A DNA stretch of 64,000 bases, taken from Paracoccaceae bacterium. Its GTDB lineage: Bacteria; Pseudomonadota; Alphaproteobacteria; Rhodobacterales; Rhodobacteraceae. Shown here in pieces: positions 1-7,861 of the stretch. How positions within the stretch are numbered: the stretch's first letter is position 1; every line of letters begins with the position of its first letter. The stretch is taken from assembly GCA_020425085.1 (NCBI GenBank), contig JAGQRW010000007.1, forward strand, positions 496,001-560,000, given 5' to 3'. Made by a program: the position numbers and the translations under genes. The notes under the pieces were generated by a model. That model saw only the letters and a list, made by a program, of their open reading frames with translations, was not told the origin of the DNA and did not search any database.

Positions 1-1277
1 CGTTTCTGTTCAATATATTTCGTCAGGGCGTCAGGATCGGAAATACCGACATTGAAATCGCCGTCGGTGGCCAGCAGAATACGCCCGATCCGGCCCTTGG
101 CGGCCATCTTTTCCGCCTCGGCATAGGCCAGTTGCAAGCCCGCTTGTCCGGCGGTGGAACCGCCTGCCTCCAGCCGGTCAAGGGCGGCCAGAATCTTGTC
201 GGTATCACTGGCGGCGGTCGGTTCCAGCACCAGGCCGGAGCTGCCGGCATAGGTGACGATGGCGATCTTGTCTTCAGAAGTCAGACGCGACAGAAGCAGG
301 CGAAACGACTGTTTCAACAACGGCAGTTTGTTCTGATCCTGCATGGAGCCCGATGTGTCGATCAAAAAAACCAGATCGAGCGGCGGGCGATCGGCAAACA
401 CCGGATTTTCGCCCTGAATGCCGATATGCACCAGTTTGGTGCCGCTGTTCCATGGTGTCTGAAAGACCGAAACCGTGGTGGAAAACGGCACATCGCCATC
501 CGGCTGCGGATAGTCGTAGGGGAAATAATTCACCATTTCCTCGATGCGCACCGCTTCGGGGCGGGGCAGGGCACCGTTCATGATCGACGAACGTACATAG
601 GCATAGGATGCGGTATCAACGTCGATGGAAAAGGTTGAAACCGGATTTTCAGCGGTGATTTCAAGGGGATTGACCCCGGCATTGGCAAAGCGTTCGCGAT
701 CTTCCTGGCGCATGAAACTGTCGTCCGGTGCCTGTTTTGCCAGTTGGCCGATCGCGGCACCCGCGATGCCACGTTCGGCACTCAAGGCCTGCGGCGATGG
801 GCTAGCATCCAGTATTGCCGGTCTTGCCGGTGTTGATTCCATCATAACCGCCGGAGGTTCACTTGCCGGAGCCATGGAATTGTCGACGGCATCAGCCTCA
901 ACCGGTTTCACCTCAGTCTTGGCGCGTTGATTGACGGTTGATTCAACCTTTGCATCCTGAAGGCCGGTATTCACACTAGGTGGTTTCAGATTGTCCATCG
1001 GCAGGACCAGAATGATCCCCAGACCCACCACCGCAATACTGGAGGTGGCAAGAAGGGCAGGGCGCAAACCAAAATTATGAAACATGTCTTTCACTCCTCT
1101 GACAAATCCGCCCCGGTTTTCGGCGCGGTCAGAGATAGGACGCACCCCGCCCGCCAATCCTTGGCGGCCTGCGAAATTTTTCTGCGCAAGCTGAATGGCG
1201 GCCTTTCGCGCCTCGGGGTCAGGTGCCGGCGTTGCCGCAGCAAGGGCGGCCTTCAGGCGGTCAAGCTCATCACTCAT
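1..1277 (-). CDS. von Willebrand A domain membrane protein (YfbK-like), 3' end outside window
   Basis: About 425 codons are visible and the reading frame runs off the left edge. The start is the ATG at 1277, which overlaps the stop of the upstream sigma factor gene as ATGA; the later in-frame ATG at 1085 would remove the cytoplasmic part. Residues 1-70 are polar and charged, 72-93 form one transmembrane helix (ALLATSSIAVVGLGIILV), 95-205 are a Pro/Ala-rich linker. A conserved YfbK-type N-terminal region (VSTFSIDVDTASYAYVR, about 213-229) precedes the vWA domain, with its metal-ion-dependent adhesion site DTSGS at 307-311. The topology (cytoplasmic tail, one helix, large periplasmic domain) plus coupling to an ECF sigma gene would suit an anti-sigma or sensor role; that is inference. 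Confidence 0.85.
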   Translation of the reverse strand, partial: MSDELDRLKAALAAATPAPDPEARKAAIQLAQKNFAGRQGLAGGVRPISDRAENRGGFVRGVKDMFHNFGLRPALLATSSIAVVGLGIILVLPMDNLKPPSVNTGLQDAKVESTVNQRAKTEVKPVEADAVDNSMAPASEPPAVMMESTPARPAILDASPSPQALSAERGIAGAAIGQLAKQAPDDSFMRQEDRERFANAGVNPLEITAENPVSTFSIDVDTASYAYVRSSIMNGALPRPEAVRIEEMVNYFPYDYPQPDGDVPFSTTVSVFQTPWNSGTKLVHIGIQGENPVFADRPPLDLVFLIDTSGSMQDQNKLPLLKQSFRLLLSRLTSEDKIAIVTYAGSSGLVLEPTAASDTDKILAALDRLEAGGSTAGQAGLQLAYAEAEKMAAKGRIGRILLATDGDFNVGISDPDALTKYIEQK

Positions 1278-1822
1278 CTGATCGCTTCCTCTTCTTTGGC
1301 GATGCGGCGCAGGGTTTCGCGCACCTTTGACATGCGCCAGCTAATGGTGCCTTCGGAAAGATCGAGGATCTTCGCCGCCTCGGCATGGCTAAGGTCATCG
1401 CCCAGAACCAGCGCCACGGTCTGGCGCAATTCCGGTGTCAGCCGTTGCATTGCCTGCTCAAGCCAGATCAGTTCTGCCTGCTTTTCTGTCGCGGATTCAC
1501 GCCTTAGCTGTTCCGTCTCGCCCCAAGCGAAACCCGCCTTTTGGCGAGATCGCTGTTGGCGCAATCGGTCGGTGGCGGCATTTGCGACCACCCGGTAAAG
1601 CCAGGTGGTGAACCGCGCCTCGCCACGAAACCCGATGATCTTGGCGGGCAGGGCGGCGCAGATGTCCTGCGCCAGATCCTCGGCCGCATCGCGCCGGCCC
1701 AGACAGCGAAACGCAAGCCGAAAGATCAGATCGTAGTGGCGTGTCAACAACAGGCTGAACGCATCGGCATCGCCGTTTTGCGCCAGACCGGCCAGATCTT
1801 CGTCACTGGTTTGCATCAGCAT
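1274..1822 (-). CDS. ECF-type RNA polymerase sigma factor
   Basis: Sigma-70 family factor of ECF size (about 180 residues). Region 2 is visible in FRLAFRCLGRRDAAEDLAQD and FTTWLYRVVANAATDRLR, and region 4 in LTPELRQTVALVLGDDLSHA followed by the helix-turn-helix AAKILDLSEGTISWRMSKVR. There is no region 3 and no extra C-terminal domain. The start is uncertain: ATG 1822 and ATG 1816 are plausible, and a TTG at 1852 extends the frame; none has a convincing ribosome binding site. The gene is translationally coupled to the downstream membrane vWA gene, the usual arrangement for an ECF factor and the protein that controls it. Target genes cannot be inferred. Confidence 0.88.
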   Translation of the reverse strand: MLMQTSDEDLAGLAQNGDADAFSLLLTRHYDLIFRLAFRCLGRRDAAEDLAQDICAALPAKIIGFRGEARFTTWLYRVVANAATDRLRQQRSRQKAGFAWGETEQLRRESATEKQAELIWLEQAMQRLTPELRQTVALVLGDDLSHAEAAKILDLSEGTISWRMSKVRETLRRIAKEEEAIR

Positions 1823-1911
1823 AATGTCGGTTAGACGTACGGGCCGCGTCAATCCTTGGTGTGAAGGCGGAATTCAACAAGAAAATTTGATAGCCGCCGG
1901 AATTTCCACGG

Positions 1912-3390
1912 CTATTCCAGCGCGATGCAGAGGTATTTCATTTCCAGATAATCGTCGGCCCCGTGGCGGGAACCCTCGCGCCCCTGACCGGATTGCTTGA
2001 TGCCGCCAAACGGGGCCGTCTCGTTCGAAATCAGGCCGGTATTGATGCCGACCATGCCATATTCCAGCGCCTCGGCCACGCGGTAAACGCGGGCCAGATC
2101 GCGGGCGTAGAAATATGATGCCAGCCCGAAGATGGTGTCGTTGGCCTGTTCGATCACGTCCGCCTCGTCCGTGAAACGAAACAGGGGTGCAACCGGGCCA
2201 AAGGTTTCGTCGTTGGTGACCATCATGTCGGGGGTTACACCGGTCAGAATTGTCGGCTCGAAAAACGTACCGCCCAATGGGTGACGTTTGCCGCCAATGG
2301 CGATTTTGGCGCCCTTGGCAACGGCATCGGCAATGTGGGCTTCGACCTTGATCACCGCGTCTTCAGTGATCAGCGGCCCGGCGGTTACACCATCGCCAAA
2401 GCCGTCACCGACCTTGACCCCCTCAACCGCCTTGGCCAGCTTGGCGGCAAATGCGTCGTAAACACCGTCCTGCACATAGATGCGATTGGCGCAGACACAG
2501 GTTTGCCCGTTATTGCGGTATTTCGAGATCATTGCCCCTTCGACTGCTTTATCAAGATCGGCGTCGTCAAACACGATGAACGGCGCATTGCCACCCAGTT
2601 CCATCGAGGTTTTCATGATCTGATCGGATGCCTGCCGCATCAGGATGCGCCCGACCTCGGTCGAGCCGGTAAAGGTCAGCTTGCGCACCGTCGGGTTGGA
2701 GCAGAACTCCTTGCCGATATCGGAGGATCGTTTTGAGGTGATAACGCTGAAAATACCCTTGGGCAGCCCGGCGCGTTCCCCAAGCAGCGCCAGCGCCAGC
2801 GCCGACAGCGGTGTTTCCGAAGCTGGCCGTGCCACCATCGCACAGCCGACCGCCAGCGCCGGGGCAACCTTGCGCGCGAGCATGGCGCTGGGAAAATTCC
2901 ACGGCGTGATCGAGGCGACAACCCCGATTGGCTGCTTGATGACGCTGATGCGCTTGTCGGGCTGATGGCCGGGGATGATTTCGCCATAGACCCGCTTGGC
3001 CTCTTCGCCGAACCATTCGATATAGCTGGCACCGTAAAGGATCTCGCCCCTGGCTTCGGCCAGCGGCTTGCCCATTTCAGCCGTCAGGATGGCTGCAAGA
3101 TCGTCGGCGCTGGCAATGATCAGTTCATACCATTTGCGAAGGATCGCTGCCCGTTCCTTGCCGGTTCTGGCAGCCCAGGTCTTTTGCGCCAGGCGTGCCG
3201 ATTCGATCGCGCGGGCGGTTTCCTTGACCCCAAGGTCCGGAACCGAACAGATCACATCGCCCCGCGACGGATTGGTCACCGGAAAGGTTGCGCCATCATC
3301 GGCATCGCGCCATTCGCCGCCAAGAAAAGCCTTGGTGACCAGCAGGCTGGTATCGTTCAGGGTGGCGGCAAGGTTGGTAAGGTTGGGCAT
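1912..3390 (-). CDS. gabD: NAD(P)-dependent succinate-semialdehyde dehydrogenase
   Basis: An aldehyde dehydrogenase of 492 residues that oxidises succinic semialdehyde to succinate at the end of the GABA/putrescine route. The oxyanion-site Asn lies in TPWNFP (about 163-168), the general base Glu264 in MELGGNAP, and the catalytic Cys298 in GQTCVCANRIYVQ. The second Cys two residues later (C300) is typical of GabD-type enzymes, in which the pair can form a redox-regulated disulfide. Length fits the family. It is transcribed divergently from the alpha/beta hydrolase gene, with a palindromic site in the spacer. No transaminase partner (gabT) is next to it. A semialdehyde other than succinic remains possible. 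Confidence 0.88.
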   Translation of the reverse strand: MPNLTNLAATLNDTSLLVTKAFLGGEWRDADDGATFPVTNPSRGDVICSVPDLGVKETARAIESARLAQKTWAARTGKERAAILRKWYELIIASADDLAAILTAEMGKPLAEARGEILYGASYIEWFGEEAKRVYGEIIPGHQPDKRISVIKQPIGVVASITPWNFPSAMLARKVAPALAVGCAMVARPASETPLSALALALLGERAGLPKGIFSVITSKRSSDIGKEFCSNPTVRKLTFTGSTEVGRILMRQASDQIMKTSMELGGNAPFIVFDDADLDKAVEGAMISKYRNNGQTCVCANRIYVQDGVYDAFAAKLAKAVEGVKVGDGFGDGVTAGPLITEDAVIKVEAHIADAVAKGAKIAIGGKRHPLGGTFFEPTILTGVTPDMMVTNDETFGPVAPLFRFTDEADVIEQANDTIFGLASYFYARDLARVYRVAEALEYGMVGINTGLISNETAPFGGIKQSGQGREGSRHGADDYLEMKYLCIALE

Positions 3391-3471
3391 GGGTTAACCT
3401 TTCGGATGGTTCTGGAATAATATGGGCGGTGTTCCACAAATCCCTGTCTTTCGCAAGTTCAACAGGGGATA

Positions 3472-3484
3472 ATGCAAATTGCAT
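3472..3484. promoter_or_regulatory. 13-bp perfect palindrome, possible operator between gabD and the hydrolase gene
   Basis: ATGCAAATTGCAT reads the same on both strands around the central base. It lies in the 121-bp spacer between divergent genes, about 28 bp upstream of the hydrolase start and about 80 bp upstream of gabD. A dimeric repressor or activator site is plausible; no regulator gene is adjacent, so the binder is unknown. Confidence 0.35.
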
Positions 3485-3511
3485 GGTGCGTTTGGTGGAA
3501 AGGGTGTCGTG

Positions 3512-4318
3512 GTGAATGATCTTGATGATGCCTATGACAACAGCGGGCATATTCGTGATGCCGATCAATATCCCTTGCACTGGCAGGCGCAGGCAAGGGC
3601 GTTTCGTGCCGAATTATCGGCCAAGGCAAGGGTCGAGCTTGACCTGGCCTATGGCAGGGCGGCGCGGGAAAGGTTTGATCTGTTCCTGCCGGACTGTGCC
3701 CCGGTTGGGCTGGTCTTGTTCGTGCATGGCGGCTATTGGCGGATGAATGACAAATCGCTTTGGTCGCATCTGGCGGCCGGTTCGCTGGCGCGGCGGTTTG
3801 CCGTGGCGATTCCGTCATATACGCTGGCCCCGAATGCGCGGATATCCGCGATCACCCGGCAGGTGGCGCTGGCGGTTGATGCGGCGGCCAGTCTGGTGGC
3901 GGGGCCGATATATCTTGCAGGGCATTCCGCAGGCGGACATCTGGTCACGCGAATGTTGTGCGGTGATATCAGCTGGAGCGTCTGTTTTCGTGAACGGGTT
4001 CGCCGGGTGGTCTCGATCTCTGGGCTGCATGATCTTAGGCCGCTTTTGCAAACCTCGATGAACAGCGATTTGAAACTGGACATGGCCGAGGCCAAAGCGG
4101 AAAGCCCGATCTTCTGCAACGATCCGATCCCGGTGCCGGTGGTGGCATGGGTTGGTGGCAATGAACGGCCGGCGTTTTTGCACCAGGCGGAATGGCTGGC
4201 CGAGGCATGGCCGAACGCGAGGGTGGCAGTTGATCCGGGCAAGCACCATTTCGACGTCATCGAGGCGCTAATGGTTGCCGAAAGTCCGCTGATAACGGCG
4301 CTGCTTGGTTCAGCTTGA
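3512..4318 (+). CDS. alpha/beta hydrolase, kynurenine-formamidase/carboxylesterase-like
   Basis: About 268 residues. The oxyanion-hole motif HGGYW follows a beta strand (GLVLFVHGGYW), the nucleophile elbow is GHSAGGH, and a late KHHFDVIEAL supplies the expected catalytic His. This set is typical of the alpha/beta-hydrolase branch of arylformamidases, which hydrolyse N-formylkynurenine, but also of general esterases; no kynurenine pathway gene is nearby, so the substrate is open. The GTG at 3512 is chosen because GGAAAGGG sits 7 bases upstream; a TTG at 3479 extends the frame without a good ribosome binding site. Its 3' end overlaps the convergent cupin gene by 9 bp. Confidence 0.75.
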   Translation: MNDLDDAYDNSGHIRDADQYPLHWQAQARAFRAELSAKARVELDLAYGRAARERFDLFLPDCAPVGLVLFVHGGYWRMNDKSLWSHLAAGSLARRFAVAIPSYTLAPNARISAITRQVALAVDAAASLVAGPIYLAGHSAGGHLVTRMLCGDISWSVCFRERVRRVVSISGLHDLRPLLQTSMNSDLKLDMAEAKAESPIFCNDPIPVPVVAWVGGNERPAFLHQAEWLAEAWPNARVAVDPGKHHFDVIEALMVAESPLITALLGSA

Positions 4319-4666
4319 CGGTCTGATCACGTCATCATCATCAAGATAGGTGCCGGTCTGCACCTCGATCAGGTGCAGATCGACCTTGCCATGGTTTTCG
4401 ATCCGGTGCTGGGTGCCGACGGCGATGTCGATCGACTGATTCTCGAACAATTCCTGCGACTGGCCGTCAAGCGTGACCCGCCCCGAACCTTGCACGGCGA
4501 TCCAGTGTTCGGCGCGGTGGAAATGGCTGTGGGTGTCAATGGTTGCGCCGGGGCGGATCACCAGATGGCGCACCTTGAACCGATCCGCCCGGGTTAGCGA
4601 CTGGCAAAGGCCGAACTGCGCGCTGTCAAGATCTGGGTCCGGGGCGATCCGGGGGTCGATATGCAT
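4310..4666 (-). CDS. stand-alone cupin, mannose-6-phosphate isomerase type II-like
   Basis: 118 residues forming one cupin barrel. Metal-ligand positions are in HSHFHRAEHW and GTQHRIEN, and the C-terminal YLDDDDVIR resembles the end of the C-terminal isomerase domain of bifunctional ManC/GMP enzymes. No nucleotidyltransferase domain is attached, so this is a free-standing cupin and its substrate is unknown. It is the last gene of the minus-strand run that starts with the DUF819 protein, 58 bp after the P1 peptidase gene, and overlaps the convergent hydrolase gene. Confidence 0.7.
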   Translation of the reverse strand: MHIDPRIAPDPDLDSAQFGLCQSLTRADRFKVRHLVIRPGATIDTHSHFHRAEHWIAVQGSGRVTLDGQSQELFENQSIDIAVGTQHRIENHGKVDLHLIEVQTGTYLDDDDVIRPSS

Positions 4667-4724
4667 AAATGCCTCCTGTAGCAGGCGAACATCTCAGCTT
4701 AGAAAGCGGATGGTTAATATCTGG

Positions 4725-5735
4725 TTAAGCCATGCTCTTGCCAAACTTCTGCTGCCAGGTCGGCAGGGTGTCGCCAGCGGCCGGGCTGGCATGCCAAATT
4801 GCACGCGCGATGGCGCGGGCAAGGCAGATGGCGGCGGCGTGACCGATCAGCAATGGGTCGGCATTGGCGTCGGTCATGGGTTTTTCACCGGTGGCGGCGG
4901 CAAAGATCAGATCGCCGTCATAGGGCGTATGGCTGGGACAGATGGCGCGCGTCATGCCGTCATGTGCTGCAATCGCCATCCGCGTTGCCTGCGCCTGTGT
5001 CAGGCTGGCATCGGTGGCGACGATGGCGATGGTGGTGTTTGCCCCTTGCATCGGCCCATGGGCAAAGGGGTTGGGTTCATGCGTGGCATCAAAATGCGCG
5101 GCTTGACCAAAGCCGCCGAATTCCTGTTGCATCTCAAACGGTGCCGCCCAGAAATGCCGACTGCCACCCTGAATGACCGAGCCAAGCGGGTTGGCCGCCA
5201 CCAAAGCGCCGACGATCAGACCGTTTTCCAGCACCACCGATGCTGAACCAAGCCCGCCCTTGAGATCAGCCGTCGTGGCACCGGTACCCGCGCCGTGACT
5301 GCCCAGCAAAAACGCATCGCCTACATCATTCAATGCCGCTTCACCAAGTGCCTTGTAGGGGTTGGAGGCCCATTTCTTGTCGCCGCCATTCAGCAGGTCA
5401 AACAGAATGGCACCCGGCACGATCGGCACCAGTACCGGGCCTACTGCGAACCCCCGGCCTTGTCTGGCCAGCCCGTCGGCAACCCCGGATGCCGCATCAA
5501 GGCCAAAGGCCGATCCGCCCGACAGCACCAGCGCATCCACCTCCTGCACCAGCTTGTCGGGTGCCAGCAGGTCGGTTTCGCGGCTGCCCGGTGCGCCGCC
5601 CATCACATGCACCGCAGCAGTGAAGGGTTTGGAGCCGACCAGCACGGTTGCGCCGGATTTCAGCGCCTCATCCTGCGCGTTGCCGACCAACAGGCCATTG
5701 ATATCGGTGATCAGGTTTTTCGGTCCGGGTTTCAT
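4725..5735 (-). CDS. P1 family (DmpA/peptidase S58-like) aminopeptidase or amidase
   Basis: 336 residues of the Ntn-like DmpA fold. GGSAFGLDAASGV and the motif KGGLGSASVVLENG, where the Ser of GLGSAS would be both the autocleavage point and the N-terminal nucleophile of the small subunit, identify the family. Known members remove N-terminal D- or L-amino acids or beta-alanine, or hydrolyse amides. There is no signal peptide, so it is cytoplasmic. It follows the SDR gene by 24 bp. In an operon with an oligopeptide-type ABC importer it may trim an imported amide or peptide; that is inference. Confidence 0.85.
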   Translation of the reverse strand: MKPGPKNLITDINGLLVGNAQDEALKSGATVLVGSKPFTAAVHVMGGAPGSRETDLLAPDKLVQEVDALVLSGGSAFGLDAASGVADGLARQGRGFAVGPVLVPIVPGAILFDLLNGGDKKWASNPYKALGEAALNDVGDAFLLGSHGAGTGATTADLKGGLGSASVVLENGLIVGALVAANPLGSVIQGGSRHFWAAPFEMQQEFGGFGQAAHFDATHEPNPFAHGPMQGANTTIAIVATDASLTQAQATRMAIAAHDGMTRAICPSHTPYDGDLIFAAATGEKPMTDANADPLLIGHAAAICLARAIARAIWHASPAAGDTLPTWQQKFGKSMA

Positions 5736-5759
5736 CGGCGACTCCGAGATTTTGCGGGT

Positions 5760-6500
5760 TCAGATGCAACGCCCGCCGTCGATCTCCAGCGCCACACCGG
5801 TGATCATCGAGCCTTCATCCGAACAAAGGTAAAGGGCGGCGTTGGCCATGTCTTCGGGCGTTGAAAAGCGGCCTATCGGGATCGAGGCCAGGAATTTGGC
5901 ACGCATTTGGGGCGTATCCTCACCCATGAAGGATTTCAACAGCGGCGTTTCCCCTGCTACCGGGCAAATGGCGTTGACCCGGATGCCAAACGGCGCAAGT
6001 TCCACCGCCATGGATTTGCTGGCGGTGATAACCCAACCCTTGGAGGCGTTGTACCAGCTTAGATTGGGGCGCGGCGACAATCCGGCTGTCGAGGCGACGT
6101 TCAGGATATTACCGCTGCCCTGTTTTTTCATCAAGGGGATCAGTTCACGGGCAATCAGGTAGATCGGCTTCACGTTGACCGCCAATACCCGGTCAAAATC
6201 CTGTTCACTGATGCTTTCCATCGGTGCGGGCAGATGCGTGACACCGGCATTGTTGACGACAATGTCGATGTGCCCGAAACGGTCAATCGCCAGCGCCAGC
6301 ATTTTGCCGATATCACCGGCATCGGCGACATTGGTGGCGGAGGCGATGCCGCCGATTTCCGCCGCCACCGCGTCGGCTGCGGATTGGTTGATATCGGCCA
6401 CCAGTACTTTCGCGCCCTCGGCGGCAAAGGCGCGGGCGATGCCGGCGCCAAAGCCTGATCCGGCACCGGTGACGATTGCGGTTTTGTTGGCGAGTCGCAT
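5760..6500 (-). CDS. SDR family NAD(P)-dependent oxidoreductase
   Basis: 246 residues, classical short-chain dehydrogenase. The cofactor motif TGAGSGFGAG is at 11-20, Asp37 (VADIN) suggests NAD preference, NNAG follows at about 85, and the active site has the Ser of VASTAG with Tyr and Lys in WYNASKG. The C-terminus GVALEIDGGRCI is normal. The substrate cannot be assigned. It lies between the YcaQ-type gene (39 bp) and the P1 peptidase gene (24 bp) on the same strand. Confidence 0.9.
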   Translation of the reverse strand: MRLANKTAIVTGAGSGFGAGIARAFAAEGAKVLVADINQSAADAVAAEIGGIASATNVADAGDIGKMLALAIDRFGHIDIVVNNAGVTHLPAPMESISEQDFDRVLAVNVKPIYLIARELIPLMKKQGSGNILNVASTAGLSPRPNLSWYNASKGWVITASKSMAVELAPFGIRVNAICPVAGETPLLKSFMGEDTPQMRAKFLASIPIGRFSTPEDMANAALYLCSDEGSMITGVALEIDGGRCI

Positions 6501-6539
6501 GCGGGCATCCTTTGCAAGTCCGGCTGAGTTTGCGGCGTT

Positions 6540-7712
6540 TCAGGTTCGCCTGCAATCCCAACCCAAATGATTTATGCCGGCAAGGCGGGCAAAGCGGTGG
6601 AGTTCCTGATCAAGCCGGTCAAACCGCGCCTTGCCCCATTTGGTACCGGGTTCGGGCCAGAAACCGGTGACCTGCATCCTGCCTGCCGCGCGGTCTGCCT
6701 TGATTTCCATGCGCCCGACGAAGCGGTCCCGTTCGAGCAGCGGATAGACGTAATAGCCCCAGATGCGTTTATTGGCCGGTACGAACATCTCATTTCGATA
6801 GTCAAAGCCGAACAGGCGCAACAAGCGGGCTCGGTCGCGGATCAAGGGATCAAACGGATTGATGATGCGAAGGCGCGAAGTTGGCGCGGGCGCGTTGGCA
6901 AGGCGGGTTTCAATGTCGGGTGTGGCAAGTGCGAGGGTCAGGCTTTGATCGGCGTTTTCCATTTCGACTGGAATCAGGTCGGATTGTCCTACTATCCAGT
7001 CCTTGACCTCAGCGGCATCGGTTGCGCCCCAGAAACGCTGGATCTCGCCCGGTGTGGCGGTGCCTAGGCGATCATGCGCGGTCTTGCAGAGCCGGTCGAT
7101 CTGTTGCTGGTCGCCGATGCTGGTTTCATCGCTTGGGGTTGGAAACACCCGTTCGCCGAGGTCGTAGAACTTGGTGAAGTTTTCCCGGTGCGAGGTGGCA
7201 AGGCGGCCGGCATACCACATCTGATCCAGCGCCTTTTTATGCGGCGGTCTGGCCCACATTTCGCGAGGGCCGGTGTGTTTGGTGTCAAACGCGTGGGTTG
7301 AAAGCGGGCCTTCGGCGCGGATGCGTTCATGGATATCGCGGATTTGCTGTTGCGCCAGCCCGGATTGATACCATTCATGGCGCGCCGCCTTGTCGCCGAG
7401 GCGGCGGAACTGGCGTTGCCACATCGGCAGGAATTCCATCGGGATCAGGCTGGCGTCATGGGTGAAGTGTTCAAAGATCGTGCGGTCGGTTTTCAGTTTT
7501 GGCCATAGCATATGTTCGCGGTAATTCTGGTTGCGTGACCACAAGATATGGTGGTGCGCCCTAGTGACATTGCGGATGGTGTCGATCTGCACGAAACCGA
7601 GGCGCCGGATCAGTGCCATCAGATCCAGTGGGCCCATCGGGGTTTTGCCAAGGCCATTGGTTGAAAGCCAAAGACGTCTGGCGTCGTGGTTGGTTATTTT
7701 TAGAGGTATCAA
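6540..7712 (-). CDS. YcaQ-type winged-helix protein, crosslink-repair DNA glycosylase family
   Basis: About 390 residues of the HTH_42 (YcaQ/AlkX) family, whose studied members unhook interstrand DNA crosslinks. The N-terminus ITNHDARRLWLSTNGL, the family catalytic motif in FVQIDTI (QxD), and the C-terminal strands FVGRMEIKADRAAGRMQVTGF are recognisable. I place the start at TTG 7712 (LIPLKITNHDARR), because homologues begin about there; the open frame extends to 7775 through low-complexity sequence (TGGRTPGPEPD) that overlaps a hairpin-containing spacer. It probably has nothing to do with the catabolic genes around it. Confidence 0.78.
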   Translation of the reverse strand: MIPLKITNHDARRLWLSTNGLGKTPMGPLDLMALIRRLGFVQIDTIRNVTRAHHHILWSRNQNYREHMLWPKLKTDRTIFEHFTHDASLIPMEFLPMWQRQFRRLGDKAARHEWYQSGLAQQQIRDIHERIRAEGPLSTHAFDTKHTGPREMWARPPHKKALDQMWYAGRLATSHRENFTKFYDLGERVFPTPSDETSIGDQQQIDRLCKTAHDRLGTATPGEIQRFWGATDAAEVKDWIVGQSDLIPVEMENADQSLTLALATPDIETRLANAPAPTSRLRIINPFDPLIRDRARLLRLFGFDYRNEMFVPANKRIWGYYVYPLLERDRFVGRMEIKADRAAGRMQVTGFWPEPGTKWGKARFDRLDQELHRFARLAGINHLGWDCRRT

Positions 7713-7804
7713 GAAGGGGTGTTTCCTGTCCTGGGTGTCGGGTTCGGGGCCGGGGGTTCTCCCGCCCGTTGTCACCGCTGGCGCAATTTCGCCGGTTGGG
7801 CCGG

Positions 7805-7826
7805 GCGCGGCGCTGATGCGCCGCGC
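7805..7826. terminator. GC-rich hairpin between the aldehyde dehydrogenase and YcaQ-type genes
   Basis: GCGCGGCGC, loop TGAT, GCGCCGCGC: a perfect 9-bp stem. On the plus strand it is followed by CTACCTCCGGCGGGAGTATT and then TTGGC. From memory, CCGGCGGGAGTATTTT-like strings recur between genes in Rhodobacterales. On the minus strand, the direction of transcription, there is no T-run directly after the stem, so it may attenuate or stabilise rather than terminate. Confidence 0.45.
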
Positions 7827-7861
7827 TACCTCCGGCGGGAGTATTTTGGCAATAAAGAAGC

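Noticed and set aside
1823..1860. Autoregulatory ECF promoter (TTGACG ... CGTCTA)
   Set aside because: The two elements are only about 9 bp apart, too close for -35/-10, and no other matched pair was visible.
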